From positions 310,001 to 374,000 of the forward strand of contig NZ_RZOY02000007.1 of NCBI RefSeq assembly GCF_004022705.2: a DNA stretch of 64,000 bases, in the 5' to 3' direction. The notes beneath the pieces were generated by a model, which was not told the DNA's origin, made no database searches, and saw only the letters and a list, made by a program, of their open reading frames with translations. Both the position numbers and the translations under genes were made by a program. How positions within the stretch are numbered: the first letter of the stretch is position 1; every line of letters starts with the position of its first letter. Source of the DNA: Mesorhizobium sp. M2D.F.Ca.ET.226.01.1.1. Its GTDB lineage: Bacteria > Pseudomonadota > Alphaproteobacteria > Rhizobiales > Rhizobiaceae. This document shows, one piece after another, positions 56,816 through 64,000 of the stretch.

Positions 56816-57850
56816 TCAAAGGTTCTCGGCGGTGAAGGTGATGAAGCGGATCGGAGGGTTCTCGACCGGCAAGTCGTGCAAATTGAGTGCGGCGAGCACC
56901 AGGTCAATGGCGCGGCGCGCCTGCGCTTCTGGCTCCTGGTCGAGCACGACATCCATGGTGCCCTCGCGCAAGGCCTTGGTGCTGCGCTCGGTGAGTTCAT
57001 GGCTGACGAAGAAGATATCGCGGCTTCTGCCGTGCTTACGCAGCACCTCGTTCAGTGCGGTGTTGCCGCCGCCGGCATTGTAGAGCCCGGCGAGGTCAGG
57101 CCAGCGCTTCAACGCCTCGTGCAACTGCTCGGCATTGCGGTCGCCGTCATCGAAGCCGAACAAAGCAGCGATCGGCTCGAAGTCCCGCCCCTCCTCTATC
57201 AGATAGTCGAAGAAGCCGCGTACGCGGTCGCGGTGGACTTGGTAGATCTGGCTGTGGCAGATGGCGACAACCTTGCCCGGCCGCCGTTGCATCTTGGCCG
57301 TCAGCAGCCCGGCCATGCGGCCGGCGGCGTAATTGTCGATGCCGACATAGGTGCTCTTGGTGAGGGAGATCTGGGTGACGATCTGCACCGTCGGGATGTT
57401 CTCCGCTTCGAGTTTCTGCAAGGCGTCGCTGACCAGCGGATGGTCGGGCACGGCGAGGATGAGCGCCGCGCGGCGCAGATCGGGTTCGAGGATGCGTTTG
57501 GCGATCGCCGCCGGATTCGCCTCGTCCAGAAAGGTACGGTGCACGGCGATCGAGCGGTCGAGCGTCGCGGCGATGCGCTCGAAGGCACTGGAAAGACGGG
57601 CGAAGAAGGTCGCGTCCGGCCTGACCAAGATCACCTCGATGCGAATGACGCCACGATGCGCCTCCGGCAGCCGGCGCGGATAGTCGAGCGAGCGCGCGGC
57701 GGCGACCACCTTTTCGACCGTCTGCGGCCGCACCCCGCCCCTGCCATTCAGCACACGCTCGACCGTCGCCGTGCCGACACCGGCGCGGCGGGCGATCTCG
57801 AGGAAGGTAGGCTTTGAGATGGGTAGGCTCCTGGGATGTCGGAACACAAG
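56816..57850 (-). CDS. LacI-family regulator
   Basis: This LacI/GalR regulator has its HTH in PTFLEIARRAGVGTATVERV then LNGRGGVRPQ, and a periplasmic-binding-protein-like sensor half (IRIEVILVRPDATFFARLSS ... YVGIDNYAAGRMAGLL). It probably regulates the PanB-like/MocD/MocE genes just downstream on the same strand. The start is unclear. Homology would start at SKPTFLEIARR, where an AGGAG stands 7 bp before an ATC codon at 57820. GTG 57850 is the nearest conventional start and is used here. Confidence 0.85.
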   Translation of the reverse strand, partial: LVFRHPRSLPISKPTFLEIARRAGVGTATVERVLNGRGGVRPQTVEKVVAAARSLDYPRRLPEAHRGVIRIEVILVRPDATFFARLSSAFERIAATLDRSIAVHRTFLDEANPAAIAKRILEPDLRRAALILAVPDHPLVSDALQKLEAENIPTVQIVTQISLTKSTYVGIDNYAAGRMAGLLTAKMQRRPGKVVAICHSQIYQVHRDRVRGFFDYLIEEGRDFEPIAALFGFDDGDRNAEQLHEALKRWPDLAGLYNAGGGNTALNEVLRKHGRSRDIFFVSHELTERSTKALREGTMDVVLDQEPEAQARRAIDLVLAALNLHDLPVENPPIRFITFTAENL

Positions 57851-57899
57851 GGTAGGCAGAGGTTGTAAGTTTTCCAAGTTGAGCGTTGGCTTCACCTCG

Positions 57900-57976
57900 C
57901 GCCGCACCTGCCCGACATCCCCCACGGGGTAGATTGGCGGTTTCGCCGAAGGCGATATTCCTGCAACTTTCGCCAA
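57900..57976. repeat. partial CTGCCGGACAT-type extragenic element
   Basis: CCTGCCCGACATCCCCCACG then GGGGTAGATTGGCGG and CTTTCGCCAATTACC match the left half of the 155-bp elements. The inverted right half is missing. It lies in the untranslated region upstream of the LacI gene. Confidence 0.5.
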
Positions 57977-58264
57977 TTACCGGCGTTTGCCGCCCTTTTT
58001 GAAGGCGGCTTCAAGGCTTGAGTGTGAGAGCAGAACCTTTTGGGCACGCCGCCGTGACACTGCCGCCCCAACCCGGGCCAGCGCCGCGACAAGCCGAAGC
58101 GCGACCTCTTCAAAATCGACAATGGGCATACCTACCTGCCGATACTCGCGCTGGCGGTCCAGGTACCGCGCCAGCGCGATATCCCGCCGAAACGGCGCGC
58201 CGATGTCCTGTTCGCCAGGTTGGTCGTCGCCATACCAGATTGGCCATTCGCTTGGGCGCTGCAC
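57977..58264 (-). CDS. basic hypothetical protein (95 residues)
   Basis: The GTG at 58264 is preceded by GAGGAGG, 5 bp away, which supports translation. The protein has RRDIALARYLDRQREYRQVG then MPIVDFEEVALRLVAALARV and a highly basic end (FKKGGKRR). It is helical with no membrane segment. No family is recognised. It lies on the same strand as, and upstream of, the LacI gene, separated by a repeat remnant. Confidence 0.55.
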   Translation of the reverse strand: MQRPSEWPIWYGDDQPGEQDIGAPFRRDIALARYLDRQREYRQVGMPIVDFEEVALRLVAALARVGAAVSRRRAQKVLLSHSSLEAAFKKGGKRR

Positions 58265-58435
58265 GGCATCCTCCTCGGATCGATGTCCAATGCAGACAAT
58301 CTGCAGGAGGCCCGTGAGAGAGACGCAGCAACCGGCGTGATGAAATCGTGAAAACGACCACCAGCAAGAGATGGCGGTTGAATTAGCGACAGCTAAGCGG
58401 AAGAATTGTCTCGATCATGGTCGGGGTGGCTTCCG

Positions 58436-60520
58436 ATGACAGCGCCGCATCTTCACCTGCTGGGTGGTTTCGACTTTACCGGTGCCGGGGCAACGGCTCC
58501 CGCCTTCAGCCGCAAGGCGCGCGGCATGATGGCCTATCTTGCGCTGCAGGCCGGCCAGGCGCAGTCGCGCGAGAAACTGGCGGCGCTGTTCTGGAGCCTC
58601 AATGGCGAGGCCCAGGCGCGGATGAGCCTGAGGCAGGCGGTGTCGTCCGTCCGCAAAGCCATGAGCCTCTCCGGCGGCGGCCGCTTCCTGACCGATGGCG
58701 CGAACATCGCGCTTCACCTCGACGATTTCGATTTCGACGTGGCGCGCTTCGAGGCGCTGGCGGCGAGTTCCGCGCCCGAGGATCTCGAACGGGCCGTCGC
58801 GGTCTATCGCGGCGACCTGCTCGACGGGCTCGGCCTGCGGGAAGAGCCGTTCGAGGAATGGCTGCGGGTCGAGCGCGAGCGCCTGCGGGGGATCGTCGTG
58901 TCCGCGCTGGGCAGGGTCATCGATCACCACATGGCTGCCGGTGATCCGGCTCCTTGCATACGGGCCGCCCTGCGCCTGGTGGCGATGGAGCCGCTGCGCG
59001 AGGACGCCCATCGTGCCCTGATGCGAAGCTATGCGGCGCAAGGGCGCGTCAATCTCGCGCTGAAGCAGTATGAGCTGTGCCGCGACGCGCTGCAGCGAGA
59101 GCTGCGGCTGATGCCTGAAGCCGAAACCCGGAACCTATATGAGGAACTGCGCGCCCGCCGCACCGCGTCCCCTGCCCGGCCCCCGGCTTCGAGCGCCGAA
59201 CCCGAAGCCACGCGACCACCGACCCGCTATGTCAAATCGTCGGGCGTCAACATCGCCTATCAGGTGACCGGCGACGGGCCAGTCGACCTCGTCTATGTGC
59301 CGGGCTGGGTCTCCAATCTCGACCTTGCCTGGGGATCGCCGCGCTTCGCATATGTGCTGAAGCGGCTCGGCTCCTTCTCGCGCCTGATCCGCATCGACAA
59401 GCGCGGCACCGGCCTCTCCGACCGCAATGTCGGCCTGCCGACGCTGGAGCAGCGCATGGAAGACGTGCGCGCCGTGCTGGACGCTGTCGGCTCCAATCGC
59501 ACGGTGCTGTTCGGCAGCTCGGAAGGGGGACCGATGTGCCTCCTGTTTGCCGCCACCTATCCGGAGCGCACCGCGGCCATGGTGCTCACTGGAGCTTATG
59601 CCAGAGGCACATGGTCGAAGGATTACCCCTGGGCCCGAACGGTCGATGAGGTGCAACAGGATATCGACACCGTCGAGCGGCAATGGGGCGAGCCGACCGA
59701 GATGCGCAACGCCGCGCCCAGCCTGATCGACAACATGGTCGAGCGCGAGTGGTTCGCCGCCTATCTCAGGAACTCGGCCTCGCCGGCGGACGCGATCGCG
59801 CTCTGGCGCTGGGGCACCGAGATCGACGTCCGCGACATCCTGCCGGCGATCCATGTCCCGACGCTGGTGCTGCAGAGGACCGGCGACCGGTGGGTGAAGC
59901 CGGAGGAAGGACGCTATCTGGCGGCGCATATCGAAGGCGCCAGATATGTCGAGCTTGCCGGCAGGGATCATGTGATCTGGGGCGAGGACTGCGACGGCCT
60001 GATCGACGAGATCAGGCAGTTCGTGACCGGTGCGCTGCCGGCGGCGCGCGCGGAAAGGGTGCTGATATCGGTGCTGGGGCTCGTCATCAACGACGCGGCC
60101 GACGACACGAAAGCCTCAGAGCGGGCAGACATCGTTCGCGATGAATTGCTGCTTGGCGGTGGCACGGAAATCAGGCGGTCGCGCGGCAGGCTGCTCGCGG
60201 CGTTCCAACGGCCGACGCGCTCGATCGAATGCGCGATGGCGATCGCCAATCGCCTGAAGCCATTAGGCCTCGAAGTTCGCGCGGCGATTCACATCGGCGA
60301 GTGCGAGGCGCGCGGCGGGGATTTTTCCGGCATCGCCATCGAGGTCACGTCGCGGCTGCTGGATCATGCCCAGCCGGGCCAGATCATCGCATCGCGAACG
60401 ATGCGCGACCTGGTCGTCGGCTCCGGCCTGATCTTCGAGGAACAAGGCGAAATGAAAGCAAGCGGCCTGCCCGGCGCACTCCAGTATTTTGCCGTCACCG
60501 GCGCCGCGCCAGGCCCCTGA
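58436..60520 (+). CDS. three-part fusion: SARP/BTAD activator + alpha/beta hydrolase + degenerate class III cyclase
   Basis: This 694-residue protein joins three units. Residues 1-245 are a SARP-type winged helix (FSRKARGMMAYLALQAGQAQ) with a BTAD helical repeat domain (ALKQYELCRDALQRELRLMP). Residues 265-535 are an alpha/beta hydrolase with FGSSEGGPM (S362), RTGDRWV (D484) and GRDHVIWG (H512). Residues 540-688 resemble a class III nucleotidyl cyclase (RAAIHIGECEARGGDFSGIA), but the first metal Asp position reads VLGLVIND, so it is probably inactive and may bind a ligand. ATG 58436 is preferred; TTG 58406 is open. It may sense an ester or nucleotide. Confidence 0.85.
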   Translation: MTAPHLHLLGGFDFTGAGATAPAFSRKARGMMAYLALQAGQAQSREKLAALFWSLNGEAQARMSLRQAVSSVRKAMSLSGGGRFLTDGANIALHLDDFDFDVARFEALAASSAPEDLERAVAVYRGDLLDGLGLREEPFEEWLRVERERLRGIVVSALGRVIDHHMAAGDPAPCIRAALRLVAMEPLREDAHRALMRSYAAQGRVNLALKQYELCRDALQRELRLMPEAETRNLYEELRARRTASPARPPASSAEPEATRPPTRYVKSSGVNIAYQVTGDGPVDLVYVPGWVSNLDLAWGSPRFAYVLKRLGSFSRLIRIDKRGTGLSDRNVGLPTLEQRMEDVRAVLDAVGSNRTVLFGSSEGGPMCLLFAATYPERTAAMVLTGAYARGTWSKDYPWARTVDEVQQDIDTVERQWGEPTEMRNAAPSLIDNMVEREWFAAYLRNSASPADAIALWRWGTEIDVRDILPAIHVPTLVLQRTGDRWVKPEEGRYLAAHIEGARYVELAGRDHVIWGEDCDGLIDEIRQFVTGALPAARAERVLISVLGLVINDAADDTKASERADIVRDELLLGGGTEIRRSRGRLLAAFQRPTRSIECAMAIANRLKPLGLEVRAAIHIGECEARGGDFSGIAIEVTSRLLDHAQPGQIIASRTMRDLVVGSGLIFEEQGEMKASGLPGALQYFAVTGAAPGP

Positions 60521-60528
60521 CCTTCGTT

Positions 60529-60700
60529 TCAGGCGGCGTGGACAAATCTGAGCCAGTAACGGGCTGTGGCGAGATGGACCATTCCGAGCAAGCTGTTGGC
60601 CGGCTGGTCGTAGCGATGACCCGGTTGGTCTTGAGGTGGCCGAACATACGCTCGATACGGTCGCGCCGCTTGCATGCCTTGTCTGTCCGGTAGTTTCAGC
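60529..60700 (-). pseudogene. IS5-family transposase C-terminal remnant
   Basis: The minus strand encodes RYDQPANSLLGMVHLATARY then WLRFVHAA before a stop at 60529, the well-known C-terminal end of IS5-type DDE transposases. A preceding RRDRIERMFGHLK-like stretch lies in another frame, so the gene is frameshifted. About 55 residues remain and no 5' part is seen. It lies between the fusion regulator and the TetR gene and marks past transposition at this junction. Confidence 0.8.
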
Positions 60701-60751
60701 GGCTGGAAACGCAGTTCAACTGGACAAACTGGTGCCCACCCAAAAAACCGC

Positions 60752-60780
60752 TTGACGATAATAAGACGACCGGTCATATA
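60752..60780 (+). promoter_or_regulatory. promoter with operator for the TetR gene
   Basis: TTGACG (60752-60757), a 17-bp spacer, then CATATA (60775-60780) form a promoter before the TetR start at 60788. Inside the spacer, AGACGACCGGTCAT (60764-60777) is a dyad-like site also found, with one change, at 61397-61410 before the hydrolase gene. It is likely the autoregulatory operator. Confidence 0.65.
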
Positions 60781-60787
60781 TTAACCC

Positions 60788-61378
60788 ATGCCTAGACCAG
60801 CCAATCCCGAAACGCGATCGCGCCTCCTGGAAAAAGGGGGAGACCTTGTGAGCACGCGCGGCTTCAACGCTACCGGCGTGCAGGAGATCACCGCGGCAGC
60901 CGGCGTGCCCAAGGGTTCGTTCTATAATTACTTCGACAGCAAGGAAGCCTTCGCCGTCGCGGTACTGACCGAATATTGGGAGGCGGTTGTCGCTGAGTTT
61001 GGGGCCATTTTAAATCAAGGCCAAACGCCGCCCTTGTCGCGCATCACGCGCTATTTCGCCGGGCTTGCCGAGTTTCACGAGCGCCGTCGCTATGCGGTCG
61101 GCTGCCTGATCGGGAACATGGCGCTGGAGGTCACGCCGACGAGCGAGGATGTGCGGATCAAGCTTGCGGCGATCTATCGCGAGTGGTCGGCCGCGCTCGC
61201 CTCATGCCTGCGGGAAGCGCAGGAGAAGGGGGAATTGTCGGCCGGAAAGGATCCAGGGCAGCTTGCCGTCGCGCTGATCGACACGTTCGAAGGGGCGGTC
61301 ATGCGGGCCAAGGTCGAACGTAGCCGGGCGCCCTTCGACAGCTTCGAGCGCTTTGTTTTGCCCTCTTTGCTGACCTAA
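60788..61378 (+). CDS. TetR-family repressor
   Basis: This 196-residue TetR regulator has an N-terminal HTH (NPETRSRLLEKGGDLVSTRG, then FNATGVQEITAAAGVPKGSF and YNYFDSKEAF). The C-terminal ligand domain (YAVGCLIGNMALEVTPTSED) resembles AcuR/NemR-like members. The 14-bp site AGACGACYGGTCAT occurs before both this gene and the hydrolase gene downstream, so it probably represses itself and that gene. The start ATG 60788 lacks a strong ribosome site and is close to the promoter, suggesting a nearly leaderless message. Confidence 0.9.
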   Translation: MPRPANPETRSRLLEKGGDLVSTRGFNATGVQEITAAAGVPKGSFYNYFDSKEAFAVAVLTEYWEAVVAEFGAILNQGQTPPLSRITRYFAGLAEFHERRRYAVGCLIGNMALEVTPTSEDVRIKLAAIYREWSAALASCLREAQEKGELSAGKDPGQLAVALIDTFEGAVMRAKVERSRAPFDSFERFVLPSLLT

Positions 61379-61396
61379 ACATTTTGGCCAATTAAT

Positions 61397-61410
61397 AGAC
61401 GACTGGTCAT
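61397..61410 (+). promoter_or_regulatory. second TetR operator before the broken hydrolase
   Basis: AGACGACTGGTCAT differs at one base from AGACGACCGGTCAT in the TetR promoter (60764-60777). TTAATA (61412-61417) directly after it may be the -10 of the downstream gene. The paired sites define the small regulon of this TetR protein. Confidence 0.65.
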
Positions 61411-61490
61411 CTTAATACACTGGATCATCGCTGGAACGCCGCGCCAGCGAGCGATGACTCTTATCCGCGGCCAATCGAAAGGAACTGACA

Positions 61491-62309
61491 ATGCCTACGA
61501 TCACAACTACAGACGGCGTGAACATCTTCTACAAGGACTGGGGCTCAGGTCAGCCGATCGTTTTCAGCCATGGTTGGCCGCTGTCAGCGGACGACTGGGA
61601 TGCCCAGATGACGTTCTTCCTTCATCACGGGTACCGGGTGCTCGCCCACGACCGGCGCGGCCACGGCCGGTCCGACCAGCCCAGCACCGGCAACGACATG
61701 GACCACTGGGTTGCCGACCTCGCGGCCCTGACTGAACACCTCAACCTGCGCGACGCGATCCATATCGGGCACTCGACAGGTGGCGGTGAGGTGGCGCGCT
61801 ATGCCGCTCGCCACCAGTAGCGCGTCGCGAAGGCGGTGCTGGTCGCTTCACTGACGCCGAATATGTACCGGAGCGAGGACAACCCGGCCGGTCAACCGCC
61901 GGAGTGGTTCGAAGCGATCCGGGCGGGCGTGCTGGCCAATCGGTCGGAGTTCTACCGTTTCGTCCCTGAGAATCCCTTCTACGGCTACAACCTAGATGGG
62001 GCCAAGCCTTCGGAGGCAATCATTGCGAACTGGTGGCGCCAAGGCATGGCTGGCGGTGCCCTCGCTCACTACGCGACTGTCGACTCTTGGCTCGAAGACT
62101 ATACCGAAGATCTCAAGAAGATCACCGTGCCGGTGCTGGTGATGCACGGCGAGGCCGATCAAGTCGTCCCATTCGCAAGTTCAGTGCCGCGTGCGGTCAA
62201 CCTGCTTAAGAACGGGTCGCTGAAGACTTATCCCGGCTATCCCCACGGCATGCTCACCACGCATGCGGATGTCCTCAACCCCGACCTGCTCTCGTTCATT
62301 AGGTCTTGA
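61491..62309 (+). pseudogene. chloroperoxidase-like alpha/beta hydrolase interrupted by an in-frame amber codon
   Basis: The frame encodes a complete non-haem chloroperoxidase/esterase-type protein except for a TAG at 61818-61820 (codon 110). Before it lie FSHGWPLSADDWDAQM and the nucleophile elbow GHSTGGGEVARY (S95). After it, in the same frame, lie VMHGEADQVVPF (acid) and GYPHGM (His). All triad residues are kept but split by the stop. A restart ATG (61866) after the stop would lack the nucleophile. Either a recent nonsense mutation, a sequencing error or readthrough explains it. The TetR-type operator lies upstream. Confidence 0.8.
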
Positions 62310-62579
62310 CGACATCTCTCATCCATCACCGTCTATGGTAAACATTTCGGGTTGTGAATTGAGGAGGGTTTGGGTTTCGGCGTCGTGACGAAGGAACGAA
62401 CAAGAAGCTCAAACCCTCCTCGAAAATTCGTCGGCCAAGGCCCCTACCGAGGCGGCGGCCCTGGCAGCGTTGCTCGGCCTTGAATCATATCCACTCCGCT
62501 GTCGGCCTCGCGCCTCACTCCCTGCCTGCCCGAGGGCGCTTGAATGGCAATCGTGGCATAAGGAATTTGTCCACGCCGC
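62310..62579. other. gap with inverted repeats and a transposase-end-like sequence
   Basis: This 270-bp gap has no clear gene. GAGGAGGGTTTG (62361-62372) and CAAACCCTCCTC (62410-62421) form a perfect 12-bp inverted repeat with 37 bases between. At its right end ATTTGTCCACGCCGCCT (62565-62581) is the exact reverse complement of the IS5 remnant end at 60531-60547. An open frame from 62389 ends HKEFVHAA there, like an IS5 transposase C-terminus, so a second remnant is possible. Confidence 0.45.
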
Positions 62580-63410
62580 CTAGAACAAGAACGCGGCAGT
62601 CGCCGGATCAGGCCCGGTGCGACCGTCGGCGGAATCCATGCCACGGATGGTCTGCATGTCGTCGGCGTCCAGCTCGAAACCGAAGACGTCGAAATTGCCG
62701 GCGATGCGCTCCTGGTGGATCGACTTCGGGATGACGATCAGCCCCTCCTGCAAATGCCAGCGGATGATCACCTGCGCCACCGACTTTCCGTGCTTCTTGG
62801 CCAGCTTCTCCAGCATCGGATCGGCCAGCAGCCGGCCGCTGCCCAGCGGGCTCCAGCTCTCGATATGGATGTTATGCTTTCGGTGGAAGTCGCGCTTGTC
62901 GCGCTGCTGGAAGCGCGGGTGCAATTCGATCTGGTTGACGACGGGCGTCACGCCGGTCTCGCCGATGATGCGTTCCAGATGGTCCTGGTTGAAGTTCGAC
63001 ACACCGACCGATTTTATCCGGCCGGCCTTCTGCAATTCGACCAGCGTCTTCCAGGCCTCGAGATATTTGTTTTGGGCAGGCACCGGCCAGTGGATAAGGA
63101 AGAGGTCGATCCGGTCGATACCGAGTTTTTGCATCGTGTCGTCGAAGGCGCGCAGTGCGGCGTCGCGCTGATGCGCGCCATTGCGCAGCTTAGAGGTGAT
63201 GAAAAGCTCCGACCTTGGCACGCCGGCGGCGCGGATCGCCTCGCCCACGCCCTCCTCGTTGCGGTAACCCTCTGCAGTATCGATGAGGCGATAGCCGGCC
63301 TCGATACCCCAGCGCACGACTTTCGCCGTGATGCTTGGCTCGACCTGCCATACGCCGAGTCCGATCTGCGGGATGGTCGAGCCGTCGTTGAGTTTGAGCT
63401 GTTCGGGCAT
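62580..63410 (-). CDS. aldo/keto reductase (2,5-diketo-D-gluconate reductase-like)
   Basis: This 276-residue AKR has LNDGSTIPQIGLGVWQVEPS, RLIDTAEGYRNEEGVGEAIR (catalytic D/Y), the Lys in ITSKLRN and the His in FLIHWPVP. IPKSIHQERIAGNFDVFGFE forms the NADPH pocket. It resembles DkgA/DkgB-type reductases. The ATG at 63410 was chosen; a longer open frame upstream is on the antisense of the next gene and not coding. It is divergent from the RibD-like gene, and its stop lies in the transposase-end-like sequence. Confidence 0.94.
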   Translation of the reverse strand: MPEQLKLNDGSTIPQIGLGVWQVEPSITAKVVRWGIEAGYRLIDTAEGYRNEEGVGEAIRAAGVPRSELFITSKLRNGAHQRDAALRAFDDTMQKLGIDRIDLFLIHWPVPAQNKYLEAWKTLVELQKAGRIKSVGVSNFNQDHLERIIGETGVTPVVNQIELHPRFQQRDKRDFHRKHNIHIESWSPLGSGRLLADPMLEKLAKKHGKSVAQVIIRWHLQEGLIVIPKSIHQERIAGNFDVFGFELDADDMQTIRGMDSADGRTGPDPATAAFLF

Positions 63411-63545
63411 GGAGGGGATCCTTATGCGGGGGGTGGTGCGGTCTATGTAGGCTGCAGGGCGGATAATGCGAGAGGATGTCGCCCAACACTTTACGATGCC
63501 CGCCAGATGCCTGCATTGTGCCGACCTGAACACCGGAGAAGCCGC

Positions 63546-64000
63546 ATGCGTCCCAAAATCATCTGCCACATGGTGAGCTCGATCGACGGGCGCCTGCTGC
63601 CCGGGCGCTGGACGCCGCCTGCCGCCGGCATTGCGCCCGGTTGGGAGCATCGGCACTATGAGGCGGTGGCGGCGCGGCTCGACGCGGATGGCTGGATGGT
63701 CGGCCGCAAGTCGATGCAGGATTTCGCCAGCGGGACCGAGCGTGCCACTGTCGGCGTCGCGGGCAATTTGCGCGAAACCTATGTCGCCGACCGCAAGGGC
63801 CGCGACGTCGCCGTCGGCATCGATCCGCATGGGCGGCTGCATTACGGCCAGGACAATGCCGGCGGCGACCACATCATCGCCGTGCTCGGCCAACACGTGT
63901 CGGACGCCTATCTGGCCGAGCTGCGCGAGGACGGCGTCTCCTATCTTTTCGCCGGCAAAGACGGCACCGACCTGCACGAGGCGATGAGGGTGCTCGGCGA
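63546..64000 (+). CDS. RibD C-terminal / dihydrofolate-reductase-like protein, cut by the window end
   Basis: The first 151 codons of a RibD-C-type reductase are present: RPKIICHMVSSIDGRLLPGR, the usual start of the fold, and DADGWMVGRKSMQDF with the NADPH-binding loop. Members reduce pyrimidine or pteridine-like compounds with NADPH. GGAGAAGCCGC precedes the ATG. The gene runs off the right edge, so the C-terminal end is not seen. Confidence 0.85.
   Translation, partial: MRPKIICHMVSSIDGRLLPGRWTPPAAGIAPGWEHRHYEAVAARLDADGWMVGRKSMQDFASGTERATVGVAGNLRETYVADRKGRDVAVGIDPHGRLHYGQDNAGGDHIIAVLGQHVSDAYLAELREDGVSYLFAGKDGTDLHEAMRVLG

Noticed and set aside
61818..61820. Amber codon read as pyrrolysine
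   Set aside because: No Pyl genes or recoding structure are visible, and the family has no special residue at this place. Mutation or sequence error is simpler.

Overview
This window looks like chromosomal DNA of an alphaproteobacterium of the order Hyphomicrobiales, most like Mesorhizobium. The evidence is high GC, dense genes, GTG and TTG starts, a Ku/LigD end-joining locus, several families of rhizobial-type extragenic palindromes, MocD/MocE-like genes and a DUF1127 protein. This assignment comes from gene content and repeat style, not from an rRNA. No rRNA, tRNA or CRISPR array was recognised.

Layout. 0-10 kb: a long amidase, a SMI1/KNR4-like protein, a 27-residue RiPP-leader-like peptide, exonuclease III, an alpha/beta hydrolase, and a bacterial NHEJ locus (LigD, Ku and a TPR protein that overlaps Ku). 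10-26.7 kb: a polysaccharide locus with a CelD-type acetyltransferase, flippase, two glycosyltransferases, a Tat-exported GH5 glycosidase, polymerase/ligase, a Wzz/Wzc-type co-polymerase with a degraded kinase half, a GINT1-like transferase and two tandem FAD oxidoreductases. A TetR/MFS efflux cassette sits inside it. Two near-consensus sigma-54 promoters drive the two rightward polysaccharide transcripts, which suggests RpoN control. 26.7-33.2 kb: a GNAT, an ABC exporter, an aldo/keto reductase, a GST and a flavin monooxygenase.

33.2-35.4 kb is a gene-poor, repeat-rich patch with copies of a GCCCGGCGGTT hairpin repeat, strong isolated hairpins and broken ORFs. 35.4-49.3 kb carries a secreted nuclease, an ankyrin-cytochrome c fusion, a DUF922 protein, two regulators that share a sensor/TPR half but have different DNA-binding heads, an MFS transporter with a three-hairpin leader, an ankyrin protein, a CPA2 antiporter fused to USP domains, and small hypotheticals.

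49.3-58.3 kb: a second amidase, a carboxymuconolactone-decarboxylase-like protein beside an ECF41-like sigma factor, a sulfotransferase, a two-module VOC protein, and a LacI / PanB-like / MocD-like / MocE-like gene set in which the PanB homologue has lost its usual catalytic residues. 58.4-64 kb: a three-part fusion regulator (BTAD activator, alpha/beta hydrolase, dead cyclase), an IS5 remnant, a TetR gene beside a hydrolase broken by an in-frame amber codon (both preceded by the same 14-bp operator-like site), an aldo/keto reductase, and a RibD-like reductase that runs off the end.

The most novel candidates are the sigma-54-controlled polysaccharide locus, the PanB-like/MocDE cassette, the tripartite fusion regulator, the hairpin repeat patch and the orphan RiPP-like leader peptide.
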